Assembly: GCA_021771265.1 (NCBI GenBank)
Contig: JAETPK010000011.1
Location: 1 to 40,844, forward strand
Source: Oscillospiraceae bacterium
GTDB taxonomy: Bacteria > Bacillota > Clostridia > Oscillospirales > Oscillospiraceae
Direction: 5' to 3'
DNA length: 40,844 bases
The position numbers and the translations under genes are program-made. The stretch's first letter is position 1. Each line of letters starts with the position of its first letter. A model generated the notes under the pieces. It saw only the letters and a program-made list of their open reading frames with translations. It did no database searches and was not told the origin of the DNA. Positions 8,871 through 17,254 of this stretch are shown piece after piece.

Positions 8871-9533
8871 ATGGAGATCGAACGGAAATTCCTGGTGGAA
8901 GCGCTGCCGGAGCATCTGGAGCAATATCCCGTGCGGCACATCCAGCAGGCGTATCTCTCCACAGACCCTGTGGTGCGGGTGCGCCGCAGCGGGGAGGACT
9001 ATGTGCTCACCTGCAAGGGCCCCGGCCTCCTCAGCCGGGAGGAGTGGGAAACGCCCTTGACGGCGGAGGCCTACGGCCGCTTGCTGGCCAAGGCGGAGGG
9101 GGCGGTCATCACCAAGGACCGCTGGCGCATCCCCTGCGGTCCCTATACCATCGAGTTGGATGTATTCGCGCCGCCTTTTGCTCCGCTGGTGATGGCGGAG
9201 GTGGAATTTCCCACGGAGAGGGAAGCACTGGCCTTCCAACCGCCGACGTGGTTCGGCAGGGAGGTCACGGAGGACGGCGCCTATACCAACGCCACCCTGA
9301 GCCGCCGCTGCGGAGAGGACGCGGTGCGGCCCGGCCGCTACCGCCACTTCAAGGGAAAGGAATACCGGGTGCTGTACACGGCCATCCATTCGGAGACCCG
9401 GGAGCCCATGGTGGTGTACCAGGCGCTGTACGGGGACCACGGCATCTGGGTGCGGCCGGCGTCCATGTGGAATGAAGAGGTGACCCGGGACGGCGTCACG
9501 GACCGGCGGTTCACCTATATCGGGGAGGAATGA
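8871..9533 (+). CDS. CYTH domain protein fused to a C-terminal DUF1653-like domain
   Basis: MEIERKFLVE start motif; C-terminus PGRYRHFKGKEYRVLYTAIHSETREPMVVYQALYGDHGIWVRPASMWNEEV. Confidence 0.82.
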   Translation: MEIERKFLVEALPEHLEQYPVRHIQQAYLSTDPVVRVRRSGEDYVLTCKGPGLLSREEWETPLTAEAYGRLLAKAEGAVITKDRWRIPCGPYTIELDVFAPPFAPLVMAEVEFPTEREALAFQPPTWFGREVTEDGAYTNATLSRRCGEDAVRPGRYRHFKGKEYRVLYTAIHSETREPMVVYQALYGDHGIWVRPASMWNEEVTRDGVTDRRFTYIGEE

Positions 9534-9539
9534 GAGAAA

Positions 9540-10268
9540 ATGCCGCTTTTCTTTTTTGCCATGCCGGGATTTTACATCCTGGCGGTCTACATCCTGGCGG
9601 CGGTGCTGCCGGCGTGGTTTTTGCTGCGCTACATCTACCGCCACGACACGGTGGAAAAGGAACCCGCCGGTCTGCTGGCGTCGCTGCTGCTGATGGGCGT
9701 GGCCGCCGCCCTTTGCTCCGGTGTGCTGGAGGGAATGGGAGAGGCGGTGCTGTACCGTCTGGTGGACCCCGGCAGTCCGCTTTACACGGTCCTGCTGGCC
9801 TTTTTCGTGGTGGCGCTGGTGGAGGAGGGTACGAAATTTTTGTTCCTGCGCGCCAGGACCTGGCGGGATCCCAATTTCAACTATCGCTTTGACGGCATCG
9901 TATACGCGGTGTTTGTCTCCTTGGGCTTTGCCGCGTTTGAAAACATCCAGTACGTGCTGCACTACGGTTTGTCCGTAGCGCTGCCCCGGGCCCTCTTTGC
10001 CGTTCCGGGCCACATGTCCTTCGCGGTGTTTATGGGCCTGTTTTATGGCCGGGCCAAGCTGTATGAGGCCTGGGGGGACCGGCGCCGGTGCCGGGGAAAC
10101 CTGCTGCGGGCCTATGGTACGTCGGTGCTGCTCCATGGCTGTTACGATGCCTGCGCCATGCAGGGCACCGGCACGGCCATGGCGGCGTTCCTCGTTTTTG
10201 TGGTGCTGATGTTCCGCTCCGCCTTCAGGCATGTGAAACAGGAGTCCTTTACGGATGCGCCTGTATGA
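9540..10268 (+). CDS. PrsW family intramembrane metalloprotease
   Basis: VEEGTKF, FAAFENIQY, PGHMSFAVFMG motifs in a multi-TM protein. Confidence 0.85.
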   Translation: MPLFFFAMPGFYILAVYILAAVLPAWFLLRYIYRHDTVEKEPAGLLASLLLMGVAAALCSGVLEGMGEAVLYRLVDPGSPLYTVLLAFFVVALVEEGTKFLFLRARTWRDPNFNYRFDGIVYAVFVSLGFAAFENIQYVLHYGLSVALPRALFAVPGHMSFAVFMGLFYGRAKLYEAWGDRRRCRGNLLRAYGTSVLLHGCYDACAMQGTGTAMAAFLVFVVLMFRSAFRHVKQESFTDAPV

Positions 10269-10270
10269 AA

Positions 10271-10302
10271 TACCGCCGGGAAGCAGTCGCTTCCCGGCGG
10301 TA
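10271..10302. terminator. Bidirectional terminator
   Basis: TACCGCCGGGAAG-CAGTCG-CTTCCCGGCGGTA between convergent genes. Confidence 0.8.
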
Positions 10303-10305
10303 TCT

Positions 10306-11643
10306 TTATGAAAGTACGCTTCGGATATTATTCTGGATCCGGCTGCTGAACTGAGAGCAGGCATCCGCCTCCTCCTTCGTGAAGCCGGACAGGAGCTCCT
10401 GCCGCATATCCCGCAGGGCGCTGTCCAGATCCGCCAGTATGGGGTCTGCCGCAGGCAGGAAGGTGACGATCAGCCGCTTTTTCTCTGGTGTATTCTTGCG
10501 GGGCCCCTCTCTGCGGGTATCGTCCAGCTTTACCAGCTCCCGGGAAGAAAGACGCTGCAGGGAAAGCGTGACACTGCTGCGGGACTGGTTTGTAAAGTCC
10601 GCCAGGTCCTTCCGGGAAATGGAGGAGCCCATCTGGAACAGACACAGCAGCAGGCGGGTATCCTTCAAAGACAGGTCGTGCTTCAGGGCCACCAGCTCCA
10701 GATGGCGGTCCAGCAGCTTCCGCAGGCGGAAGCTGTCGTGCAGAGGTCCATCTCCCGCCAGAATATCCGGAGAGACCTGAAGCCGCTCGCTGCCAAGGCG
10801 GGTGGAGCCGGGGAGTATAGTGGGCGGAACCGCGCCGTCTCCGGCGGCGTCCACCAGGAAACGGTACACTTTCAGACGGCTTTTTTCGTATTCCTCCTCG
10901 TCCAGGACCGTTTTGAAAAACCGCTGGTAATACTCAAAGACCGTCAGCTTCATCCGCACGGTTTTGGAGATGCTGAGACCCTGGCTGTTCACCAGGGAGC
11001 CTTTGGTCTTCACATAGTAGTAAATGGGGACCTGGAGGGCATAAAAGCGCTGGGCGTGGCGGATATACTCCAAATTGAACATGAAGTCCTCGCACCAGCT
11101 GATCTTCGGGTCCATCCGCAGGTGGTAGCGCTCCACGATATCCCGGCGGTAGAGCTTGTTCCAAAGGACGCCGTAATAGAAATCCGCGGGATTTTCCATC
11201 ATGTGGGCGGCGTATTCCTCCCGGGTGAGCACAGAGTCCTCATCAATGTCTCCCTTGTGGGACACCCGCTCGCCCACCACCCGGTAAAAATCCGAGATGA
11301 CCAGGTCGCACTGATTGTCTTCCGCGGCCCGGACCAGGGAGAAGGTGGCCTCCGGCGTAATCCAGTCATCGCTGTCCAGAAACTGGAGGTAGGTGCCCTT
11401 GGCCTGGGCAAGGGCCAGGTTTCGGGCGTTGGAGACACCTGCGTTTTCCTTGTGGAACACCCGCACCCGGGAGTCCCGGGCGGCGTAGCTGTCACACAGG
11501 TCGCCGGAGGAGTCCGTGCTGCCGTCGTTGACCAGCAGCAGCTCCAGATCCTGATAGGTCTGGTTTAAAATGCTGTTTACGCAGCGGGCCAGGGTCTTTT
11601 CCGCGTTGTAAACAGGAACGATGATACTGACGGTGGGGGGCAT
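10306..11643 (-). CDS. Family 2 glycosyltransferase with C-terminal MarR-like winged-helix domain
   Basis: N-terminus VSIIVPVYNAEKTLARCVNSILNQTYQDLELLLVNDGSTD...LDSDDW; C-terminus SLKDTRLLLCLFQMGSSISRKDLADFTNQSRSSVTLSLQRLSSRELVKLDDTRREGPRKN. Confidence 0.83.
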   Translation of the reverse strand: MPPTVSIIVPVYNAEKTLARCVNSILNQTYQDLELLLVNDGSTDSSGDLCDSYAARDSRVRVFHKENAGVSNARNLALAQAKGTYLQFLDSDDWITPEATFSLVRAAEDNQCDLVISDFYRVVGERVSHKGDIDEDSVLTREEYAAHMMENPADFYYGVLWNKLYRRDIVERYHLRMDPKISWCEDFMFNLEYIRHAQRFYALQVPIYYYVKTKGSLVNSQGLSISKTVRMKLTVFEYYQRFFKTVLDEEEYEKSRLKVYRFLVDAAGDGAVPPTILPGSTRLGSERLQVSPDILAGDGPLHDSFRLRKLLDRHLELVALKHDLSLKDTRLLLCLFQMGSSISRKDLADFTNQSRSSVTLSLQRLSSRELVKLDDTRREGPRKNTPEKKRLIVTFLPAADPILADLDSALRDMRQELLSGFTKEEADACSQFSSRIQNNIRSVLS

Positions 11644-11655
11644 GACAGTCTCCTT

Positions 11656-12258
11656 TTACAGGCATTGAGAAGGGGTAGGGCTTGCGGGGAGCAGGGCGTC
11701 CAGGGTCTCGGCAATGTGCCGGGCAAAGGACTTGTGGCCGTCCTCTGAAAAGTGGACGCCATCGAAGGTCAGGCCAATCTTCCAGCGTTCGGCATCGGCA
11801 AAGGCGCAGCCCAGCTTTTGCGCCAGCGCCTCATAGCAGCCGGCAAGCCGGACGGACTCGGTGAGCAGGCGGTCCTCTGTTACCCAGGAGCCGGGCCGCA
11901 TGGCCGGCGGGGAGATCAGCAGGGTTCGAGGATGGGCCAGAATGGTGAGAAACGCTTCCATCCGGGCAGTCACACGCTCGGCGGTAAAGCCGGGGCGGCA
12001 GAGCAGGTCGTTGCTGCCCAGCATGACCGCGAACACGTCCGGATCTGCCTGGCGCAGCAGCGCCTGGGCCTCCTCCCACTGGCTGGGATGGGTGGGGATC
12101 TCCCGGCCGTTTTGACCGCAGCAGGTGACGGACCAGTCCGACACGCCGTCCAAAATGCCGGTCCAGCGGATGTCCTTGGCGTAGCGGTCGCCTAAGAAGG
12201 AACGGGGGTCGTAGCCGTATGTATTGGAATCTCCATAGCAGAGTACAGTCCGGGACAT
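11656..12258 (-). CDS. SGNH/GDSL hydrolase family protein
   Basis: TVLCYGDSNTYGYDP, VMLGSNDLL, DGVHFSEDGHKSFA blocks. Confidence 0.87.
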   Translation of the reverse strand: MSRTVLCYGDSNTYGYDPRSFLGDRYAKDIRWTGILDGVSDWSVTCCGQNGREIPTHPSQWEEAQALLRQADPDVFAVMLGSNDLLCRPGFTAERVTARMEAFLTILAHPRTLLISPPAMRPGSWVTEDRLLTESVRLAGCYEALAQKLGCAFADAERWKIGLTFDGVHFSEDGHKSFARHIAETLDALLPASPTPSQCL

Positions 12259-12352
12259 GGTAGCTTCCTCCTGTCTGAATTGTCGTGTGTCCGGCAGAGG
12301 CCTTGAGGGATGAAAAGCGGCAAAGCATACCGGCGCGTGGAATCAAGGGAAA

Positions 12353-12376
12353 CCGCCGCGGAAATGACCGCGGCGG
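12353..12376 (-). terminator. GC-rich hairpin downstream of the ribokinase, possible weak terminator
   Basis: CCGCCGCGG-AAATGA-CCGCGGCGG; the T-tract is poor. Confidence 0.4.
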
Positions 12377-12381
12377 CTGCT

Positions 12382-13386
12382 TCATGCGTTCAGTGCGTCC
12401 AGCAGGGACAGATCGAAGCCATCGTAATTCCGCTGCCGCAGCAGGGCCACCACCTCGTCCAGGGTGGGCAGAGAGGGCATGGCGCCCATGCGGGAAACGG
12501 TGATGGCGGCGGTGTGGCTGGCGAAAGCCAGCGCCTCCCGCTGGGAAAGCCCCGCGGTCAGACCCACGGACAGAGCGCCCACAAAGGAATCGCCGGCGGC
12601 GGTGGGGTCCGCCACATGGTCCATGTGGACACTGGGGATGTACTGGATGGAGTCAGCGCCTGCCACGGCGGAGCCCTGCCCGCCCAGGGTGATGATGACG
12701 TTCTCCACCCCCTTGGCCCGCAGGGCCTTGGCGATGGCCTGGAGGTCGGCGTCCTTCAAAAGACCGTTTTCCTCTGTCCGCAGAGGCAGGCCGGTCTCCG
12801 TGGAGGCCTCCTGCTCGTTGGGGGTCAGGTACGTGACAAGGTGCAGCAGCTGGTCATCCAAGTCGGTGGCGGGGGCGGGATTCAGCATCACCGGCACGCC
12901 GGCCGCCTTGGCCCAGCCTGCCACGGCGCGGTTCACTTCCAGGGGGACCTCCAGCTGGAGCAGCACCATGTCATAGGAGGCGATCTCCTCCCGGAGCCAT
13001 TCCACCTCCGCCACGGTCAGCGTCCGGTTGGCGCCGGGAATGACCACGATGCGGTTTTGGGCGGTGTGCTCCGTCACCTCCAGAGTCACATGGCCCACGC
13101 CGGAGCTGATGCCCTGACGCACCAGCACATGGCTGACATCCACGCCGGCCCGGCGGGGCGTTTCCAGCAGGGTCTGACCAAACAGGTCATCCCCCACGCA
13201 GCCCATCATGGTGACATCCGCCCCCAGACGGGCGCATTGGAGGGCTTGGTTGGCACCCTTGCCGCCGGGGGCCATATGGAAGGATAATCCATATACGGTC
13301 TGGGCGGAGGCGGGGATCTTTTCCGTGGTGGCGATCACGTCCATGACAAAGCTGCCAACAACTAAGATACGCGGTTTTCTCTGCAT
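12382..13386 (-). CDS. rbsK: Ribokinase (PfkB family)
   Basis: ILVVGSFVMDVIATTEKIP...GGKGANQALQCARLGADVTMMGCVGDDLFG...DPTAAGDSFVGAL; ATG at 13386 preferred over the 13617 ORF start. Confidence 0.88.
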   Translation of the reverse strand: MQRKPRILVVGSFVMDVIATTEKIPASAQTVYGLSFHMAPGGKGANQALQCARLGADVTMMGCVGDDLFGQTLLETPRRAGVDVSHVLVRQGISSGVGHVTLEVTEHTAQNRIVVIPGANRTLTVAEVEWLREEIASYDMVLLQLEVPLEVNRAVAGWAKAAGVPVMLNPAPATDLDDQLLHLVTYLTPNEQEASTETGLPLRTEENGLLKDADLQAIAKALRAKGVENVIITLGGQGSAVAGADSIQYIPSVHMDHVADPTAAGDSFVGALSVGLTAGLSQREALAFASHTAAITVSRMGAMPSLPTLDEVVALLRQRNYDGFDLSLLDALNA

Positions 13387-13553
13387 GATGCTGATAACTC
13401 CTGTTTTGCGAAGTAAGATATTACTGCTATTATAAAACTTCACAAAAAAATTACAAGAGCTTTTGGGAAAGTTAAAAGATAAACGATTAAACAGCGGCGA
13501 GAATATAGAAAAGATCCCGGCCATTTCCTTGCGCGGATGACCGGCGGCACAGG

Positions 13554-14750
13554 CTATGACAGCGCGACATATCCCGTTTTCTCCACGATGGACTGCCCCT
13601 GGGGGGATAGCATCCATTCCAGAAACGCGGCAATGTCCGAATTGGTCTCCTGGGGAGAGGGATAACCGGCAGGCGCGGCGGTGACGGCGTAAAACTCGGA
13701 GGAGATGGGGTAGCTGCCGTTCCGGATGGTCTCCCTGGTGGGAGCCACGCCGTTCAGCGTCAGCAGGCGGATGTCGTTGCTGGATACCATCTCCGTGGAG
13801 TAAAAGCGGAAGGAGAAGCCGATGGCGTTTTTATAATTGCGGTAGCTGGCCACCTGGCGGATGATGCCGTCCATGGCGGAGATGCGGTCCTCCGTTTCCG
13901 GCTCCAGCAGGGGGACATCCCCCATCAGGCGCTGGAGGGCGGACTGGCTGCCGCTGTTCTCCGCCCGCTGGAAGGGTCGGATGGGCCAGCTTTTGCCGCC
14001 CACCTGTCTCCAACTGGTGATCTCGCCGGAGTAGATGCTCCGCACCTCCTCCACCGTCAGCTCCGTCACCGGATTCCGGCTGTTGACGAAAAAGACGAAG
14101 GCCTCCCTGCCGATGGGGGTCATGTGCAGCGTCAGGCCCGCCCGCTCCGCGGCCGCCAGCTGCGCCTCGGAGGGTGCGGCGGCAAAGATGATGTCCACCT
14201 CCCGGTCCAGCAGCCGCTGGTAGGCGCCCACGGTGTTGGAGCAAGCCACCGTGCCGGAAAGGGGGTAGTCGCCCTCCGGATAGACGGCCTGGACAAAGCC
14301 GGCGTAAACAGGATACAGGGCGGTGGCTCCGTCCAGCCGCAGGTGCCGGGCGGTGAAGGAATCGAAGCGCAGGGTGGAGGGCTTGTCCAGCGTCACGGCC
14401 TTGGTGCCCTCTGTAAAGGGCTGATACTCCCGCAGCAGCAGGGCCCGGTCATCCAGAGTGGGGAGATGCTCCCGATAGGCCCCCCAGCCGCCCCAGGCCG
14501 CCGCCAGCACACAGACCGCCAGAAATCCGCACTTCACCCGGCGTTTGCCTGTGCTTCCCAGATACCCGGAGCCTGTCAGGATCAGCGCCAACAGGCCGGC
14601 ACCGCCCACAGCCAGCAGGGGCCAGAGGGCATACAGGGGAATGGCGCCGCTGAGCAGAGCCAGCAGAAGGGCAAAGAGAATGGCTCCGCCCAGGAAGAAA
14701 ATGAGCAGGATACTGTTGAGCAATGCCCGCAGAGCTTTTTTCCAGTTCAT
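13554..14750 (-). CDS. Membrane-anchored PstS-like substrate-binding protein
   Basis: Three N-terminal hydrophobic segments, then a PBP domain (SIYSGEITSWRQVGG...RAENSGSQSALQRLMG...FLEWMLSPQGQSIVEKTGYVAL). Confidence 0.83.
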   Translation of the reverse strand: MNWKKALRALLNSILLIFFLGGAILFALLLALLSGAIPLYALWPLLAVGGAGLLALILTGSGYLGSTGKRRVKCGFLAVCVLAAAWGGWGAYREHLPTLDDRALLLREYQPFTEGTKAVTLDKPSTLRFDSFTARHLRLDGATALYPVYAGFVQAVYPEGDYPLSGTVACSNTVGAYQRLLDREVDIIFAAAPSEAQLAAAERAGLTLHMTPIGREAFVFFVNSRNPVTELTVEEVRSIYSGEITSWRQVGGKSWPIRPFQRAENSGSQSALQRLMGDVPLLEPETEDRISAMDGIIRQVASYRNYKNAIGFSFRFYSTEMVSSNDIRLLTLNGVAPTRETIRNGSYPISSEFYAVTAAPAGYPSPQETNSDIAAFLEWMLSPQGQSIVEKTGYVALS

Positions 14751-15208
14751 CGTGCCGCCTCCCCTTGCAGAATGTCCAGTCTGCGGCGGACCTGGTCCAA
14801 CTCAAAAGAGGAGCAGACCCGCTCGTTTTCCTGATTCAGTGCCCGGTAGTGCTGGGAGATAATGTTCTGCTGGATCTGACAGCCTAGGTAGGTGTCCACC
14901 GTCCGCCACCAGACCTTGCCGCCCATGGTTTTGGGATAGTGGGGGGACAGGTCCTGAAATGCCAGGGCCAGCACCATGTCCCTGGCCTCGCCGCCCAGCA
15001 GGCCGGCCAGCACCTGACTGCCGGAGAAGATGGTGCAGAAGGCCACGGCGCCCGTCCAGCCCAGAGAGGAGCGGCCCTTTTCGATCTCCACCAGCGTTTT
15101 TTTCGAGATGCCCAGGGCCTTTGCCATGGCATCCTGGGTGAAGCCGTATTCCGTCCGTACCAGCTTTACCTGCTGGTTCAGGGCATGGATAAACTGGTCT
15201 CTGGTCAT
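14747..15208 (-). CDS. XRE/Cro-type HTH regulator
   Basis: LVRTEYGFTQDAMAKALGISKKTLVEIEKGRSSLGW; ATG overlap with the downstream PstS-like gene. Confidence 0.85.
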   Translation of the reverse strand: MTRDQFIHALNQQVKLVRTEYGFTQDAMAKALGISKKTLVEIEKGRSSLGWTGAVAFCTIFSGSQVLAGLLGGEARDMVLALAFQDLSPHYPKTMGGKVWWRTVDTYLGCQIQQNIISQHYRALNQENERVCSSFELDQVRRRLDILQGEAAR

Positions 15209-15259
15209 GGGGCCATCCTCCTGTTTCTTGAATAGTGTAATTTTACACTTTTTGAATAA

Positions 15260-15302
15260 AAATATCAATAAAAAATGGCTCCCGTCCAGATGGACGGGAG
15301 CC
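15260..15302 (-). terminator. Rho-independent terminator of the sigma/anti-sigma-like operon
   Basis: GGCTCCCGTCC-ATCT-GGACGGGAGCC plus ATTTTTTATT on the minus strand. Confidence 0.85.
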
Positions 15303-15310
15303 GGAGGGAT

Positions 15311-16309
15311 CTACTTTTCCAACAGAATCGCTGTGACCAGCCAGCGGCCCTCCGTGTAGGACAGCTCAATGGTGAGATAATCATAGGAGTCCTCCAGCTG
15401 CCGGAACCGGACGGAGATGGCGGCGCTGGTGGGGATCTGGTCGCTGTCAGTGGTGTAGTCGATGGCAGAGACGCTGAGTCCCGCTTCCGGAGGAAGGTCG
15501 ATGAGGGCGTTTTCCGCCAGGGCGTCAGCCACGCTGGCGAGGTCGTTGGAGAAAATGGCGGGGATCAGCTGATCGCCTAGGCTTCGCAGCTCCGTCAACC
15601 AGGCGGGCCCAACGTCCTCCGCCGTGACCGGCTGGAAGGTGGAGATCATGTCGGCAAAGCGGCTGCCGTGGCCTTCCGCTGCCTCCAGGAAGTACCGGGA
15701 CACCAGAATGAACACGCCTCCCTGCCGGTCCCCCACCAGATAGACCTCCGCCTGGGTGTCGTCCCAGGCTGTGCCGTTGCTGCCGGTGACCAGAAGTCCT
15801 TCGATAATGGAGGCGTTCGCGGGCTCGGAAACGGTGGCATAGGAGGCGCGCAGGGTCTCCGCGGCCAAGGCGGCGGCGTCCTCCACGGTGATGCCCACCT
15901 GGTGAGAGATCTCCAGGCTGCACAGGGGCAGGCCACTCATATCGGCAAGGGGCTCAATGGTGTAAACGCCGTCTTTCACCGTCTGCCGGTAGTGCGTCTC
16001 ATCCACGTAGAGGATAAAATCGGCACTGGTATCCGTGTCCCACCGGAGCTGATGCAGGGTAAAGGACCCCACATTGCCGCCGGAGAGATAGAGGGTCTGG
16101 ACAGGAGTCTCTGCCGTGCCGGGAGTGACGGGGGCAGGGGGGCGGACATCCTGGCGCAGATATAGAAGCCCGGCTGCCACCAGGACCAGACAGGCCGCGG
16201 CAGCCGCCAACGGCAGCCAAAGTCGCCGGCGGGCCGGATGCTGGCTGCGATGCAGCAGGGATTCGTCCGCCTCGCCGAGAGCCAGAAACAGGCGCTCTTC
16301 CCATGTCAT
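15311..16309 (-). CDS. Single-pass membrane protein, probable anti-sigma factor-like partner of the ECF gene
   Basis: Start MTWEERLFLALGEADESLLHR, one TM segment, extracellular domain; overlaps the sigma-gene stop. Confidence 0.65.
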   Translation of the reverse strand: MTWEERLFLALGEADESLLHRSQHPARRRLWLPLAAAAACLVLVAAGLLYLRQDVRPPAPVTPGTAETPVQTLYLSGGNVGSFTLHQLRWDTDTSADFILYVDETHYRQTVKDGVYTIEPLADMSGLPLCSLEISHQVGITVEDAAALAAETLRASYATVSEPANASIIEGLLVTGSNGTAWDDTQAEVYLVGDRQGGVFILVSRYFLEAAEGHGSRFADMISTFQPVTAEDVGPAWLTELRSLGDQLIPAIFSNDLASVADALAENALIDLPPEAGLSVSAIDYTTDSDQIPTSAAISVRFRQLEDSYDYLTIELSYTEGRWLVTAILLEK

Positions 16310-16862
16310 AAGATCCCCTCCTTTTCCAAATAACGCCGTAGCTTTTCCCGGCTGCGGTGCAGGCTGGTTTTCACGGCGCCGGGGGTCATGCGATACCGCC
16401 GAGCGATGTCTGCCGTCGGCTCTGCGTACCAGTACCGCCGCAGAAAGATATTGCACGCCTGCGCCGGCAGCGTGTGCAAAAAGCGGTTCACCATCTGCGC
16501 CAGCTCCGCGTCCTCCACGGCCTGGGCGGCACTGGGGGAGCAGGGGAGACACTCCGTCAGCTCATCCAGCACCAGCGGCAGCTCCCCGCCGCCCCGCTTT
16601 TCCGCCCGGCTGGCGGTCAGGCGGCTGCAAGCGGCGCGGCGGGTGATCTTCCCCAAAAACGCGCCCAGATATTGGGGCCGGTGGATAGGCATGGCGTTCC
16701 AGGCGCCTGCCCAGGTGTCATTGACGCATTCCTCGGCATCCTGCCGGCTGCCCAGGAGCGCAGGGCGATGGCGTGACAGTAGGAGCCGTATTTGGCGCTG
16801 GATTCCGCAATGGCGTCGGTGCTGCGCTGCCAGTACAGCTCCACGATCTGATCGTCCTCCAT
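16306..16862 (-). pseudogene. ECF RNA polymerase sigma factor, split by a single-base frameshift near 16756-16758
   Basis: MEDDQIVELYWQRSTDAIAESSAKYGSYCHAIALR then, one frame over, LGSRQDAEECVNDTWAGAWNAMPIHRPQYLGAFLGKITRR...IFLRRYWYAEPTADIARRYRMTPGAVKTSLHRSREKLRRYL. Confidence 0.85.
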
Positions 16863-16940
16863 GGGATCCCCTCCTTTATAAAAGTCTGTTCACCTGTCCA
16901 GTCGGGAAAAGCTTCAGAAGGTTACAATACATTTTTGAAA

Positions 16941-16974
16941 AAATTTGGAGCGGTCCGGGAGGACCGCTCCAAAT
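16941..16974 (-). terminator. Terminator downstream of guaB (end of the purine operon)
   Basis: GGAGCGGTCC-TCCC-GGACCGCTCC followed by AAATTTTTTC on the minus strand. Confidence 0.85.
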
Positions 16975-16989
16975 AAGAGGAGCTGCTAT

Positions 16990-17046
16990 TCAGCTTCTTT
17001 GACTGCCGTTGGTGGTATCTTTCAGCAGCACGTCATGCGCGCCGCC
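16990..17046. repeat. Direct repeat copy A: duplicated guaB 3' end
   Basis: 55/57 identical by eye to 17198-17254 (differences at CTT/CTC and GCGCG/GCGCA). Confidence 0.9.
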
Positions 17047-17197
17047 GCACCCCACGGGACAAGTCCCGCGGGGACCCCGCATGGGACTCAAATGGCCGGG
17101 CGGAGCCCGTCCATTTCAAGGTTTTGCCGGGACAAAACGCTTGGACGCGCAGACGCGCGGGGCGTGGAAGGCGGCGGATGGTGCAAATGGTGATGCG
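17047..17197. other. 151-bp hairpin-rich insert between the two guaB-tail repeats
   Basis: AAATGG-C-CGGGC-GGA-GCCCG-T-CCATTT (17090-17116) and GTTTTG-CCGGGA-CAAAAC (17121-17138) hairpins, plus GC palindromes. Confidence 0.7.
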
Positions 17198-17254
17198 TCA
17201 GCTTCTCTGACTGCCGTTGGTGGTATCTTTCAGCAGCACGTCATGCGCACCGCC
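17198..17254. repeat. Direct repeat copy B: current guaB 3' end
   Basis: Pair of 16990-17046, 208 bp apart. Confidence 0.9.

Noticed and set aside
7142-8962. 606-aa minus-strand ORF opposite the membrane protein/barnase/barstar genes
   Set aside because: Artefact of GC-rich codon usage; the opposite strand carries recognisable families.
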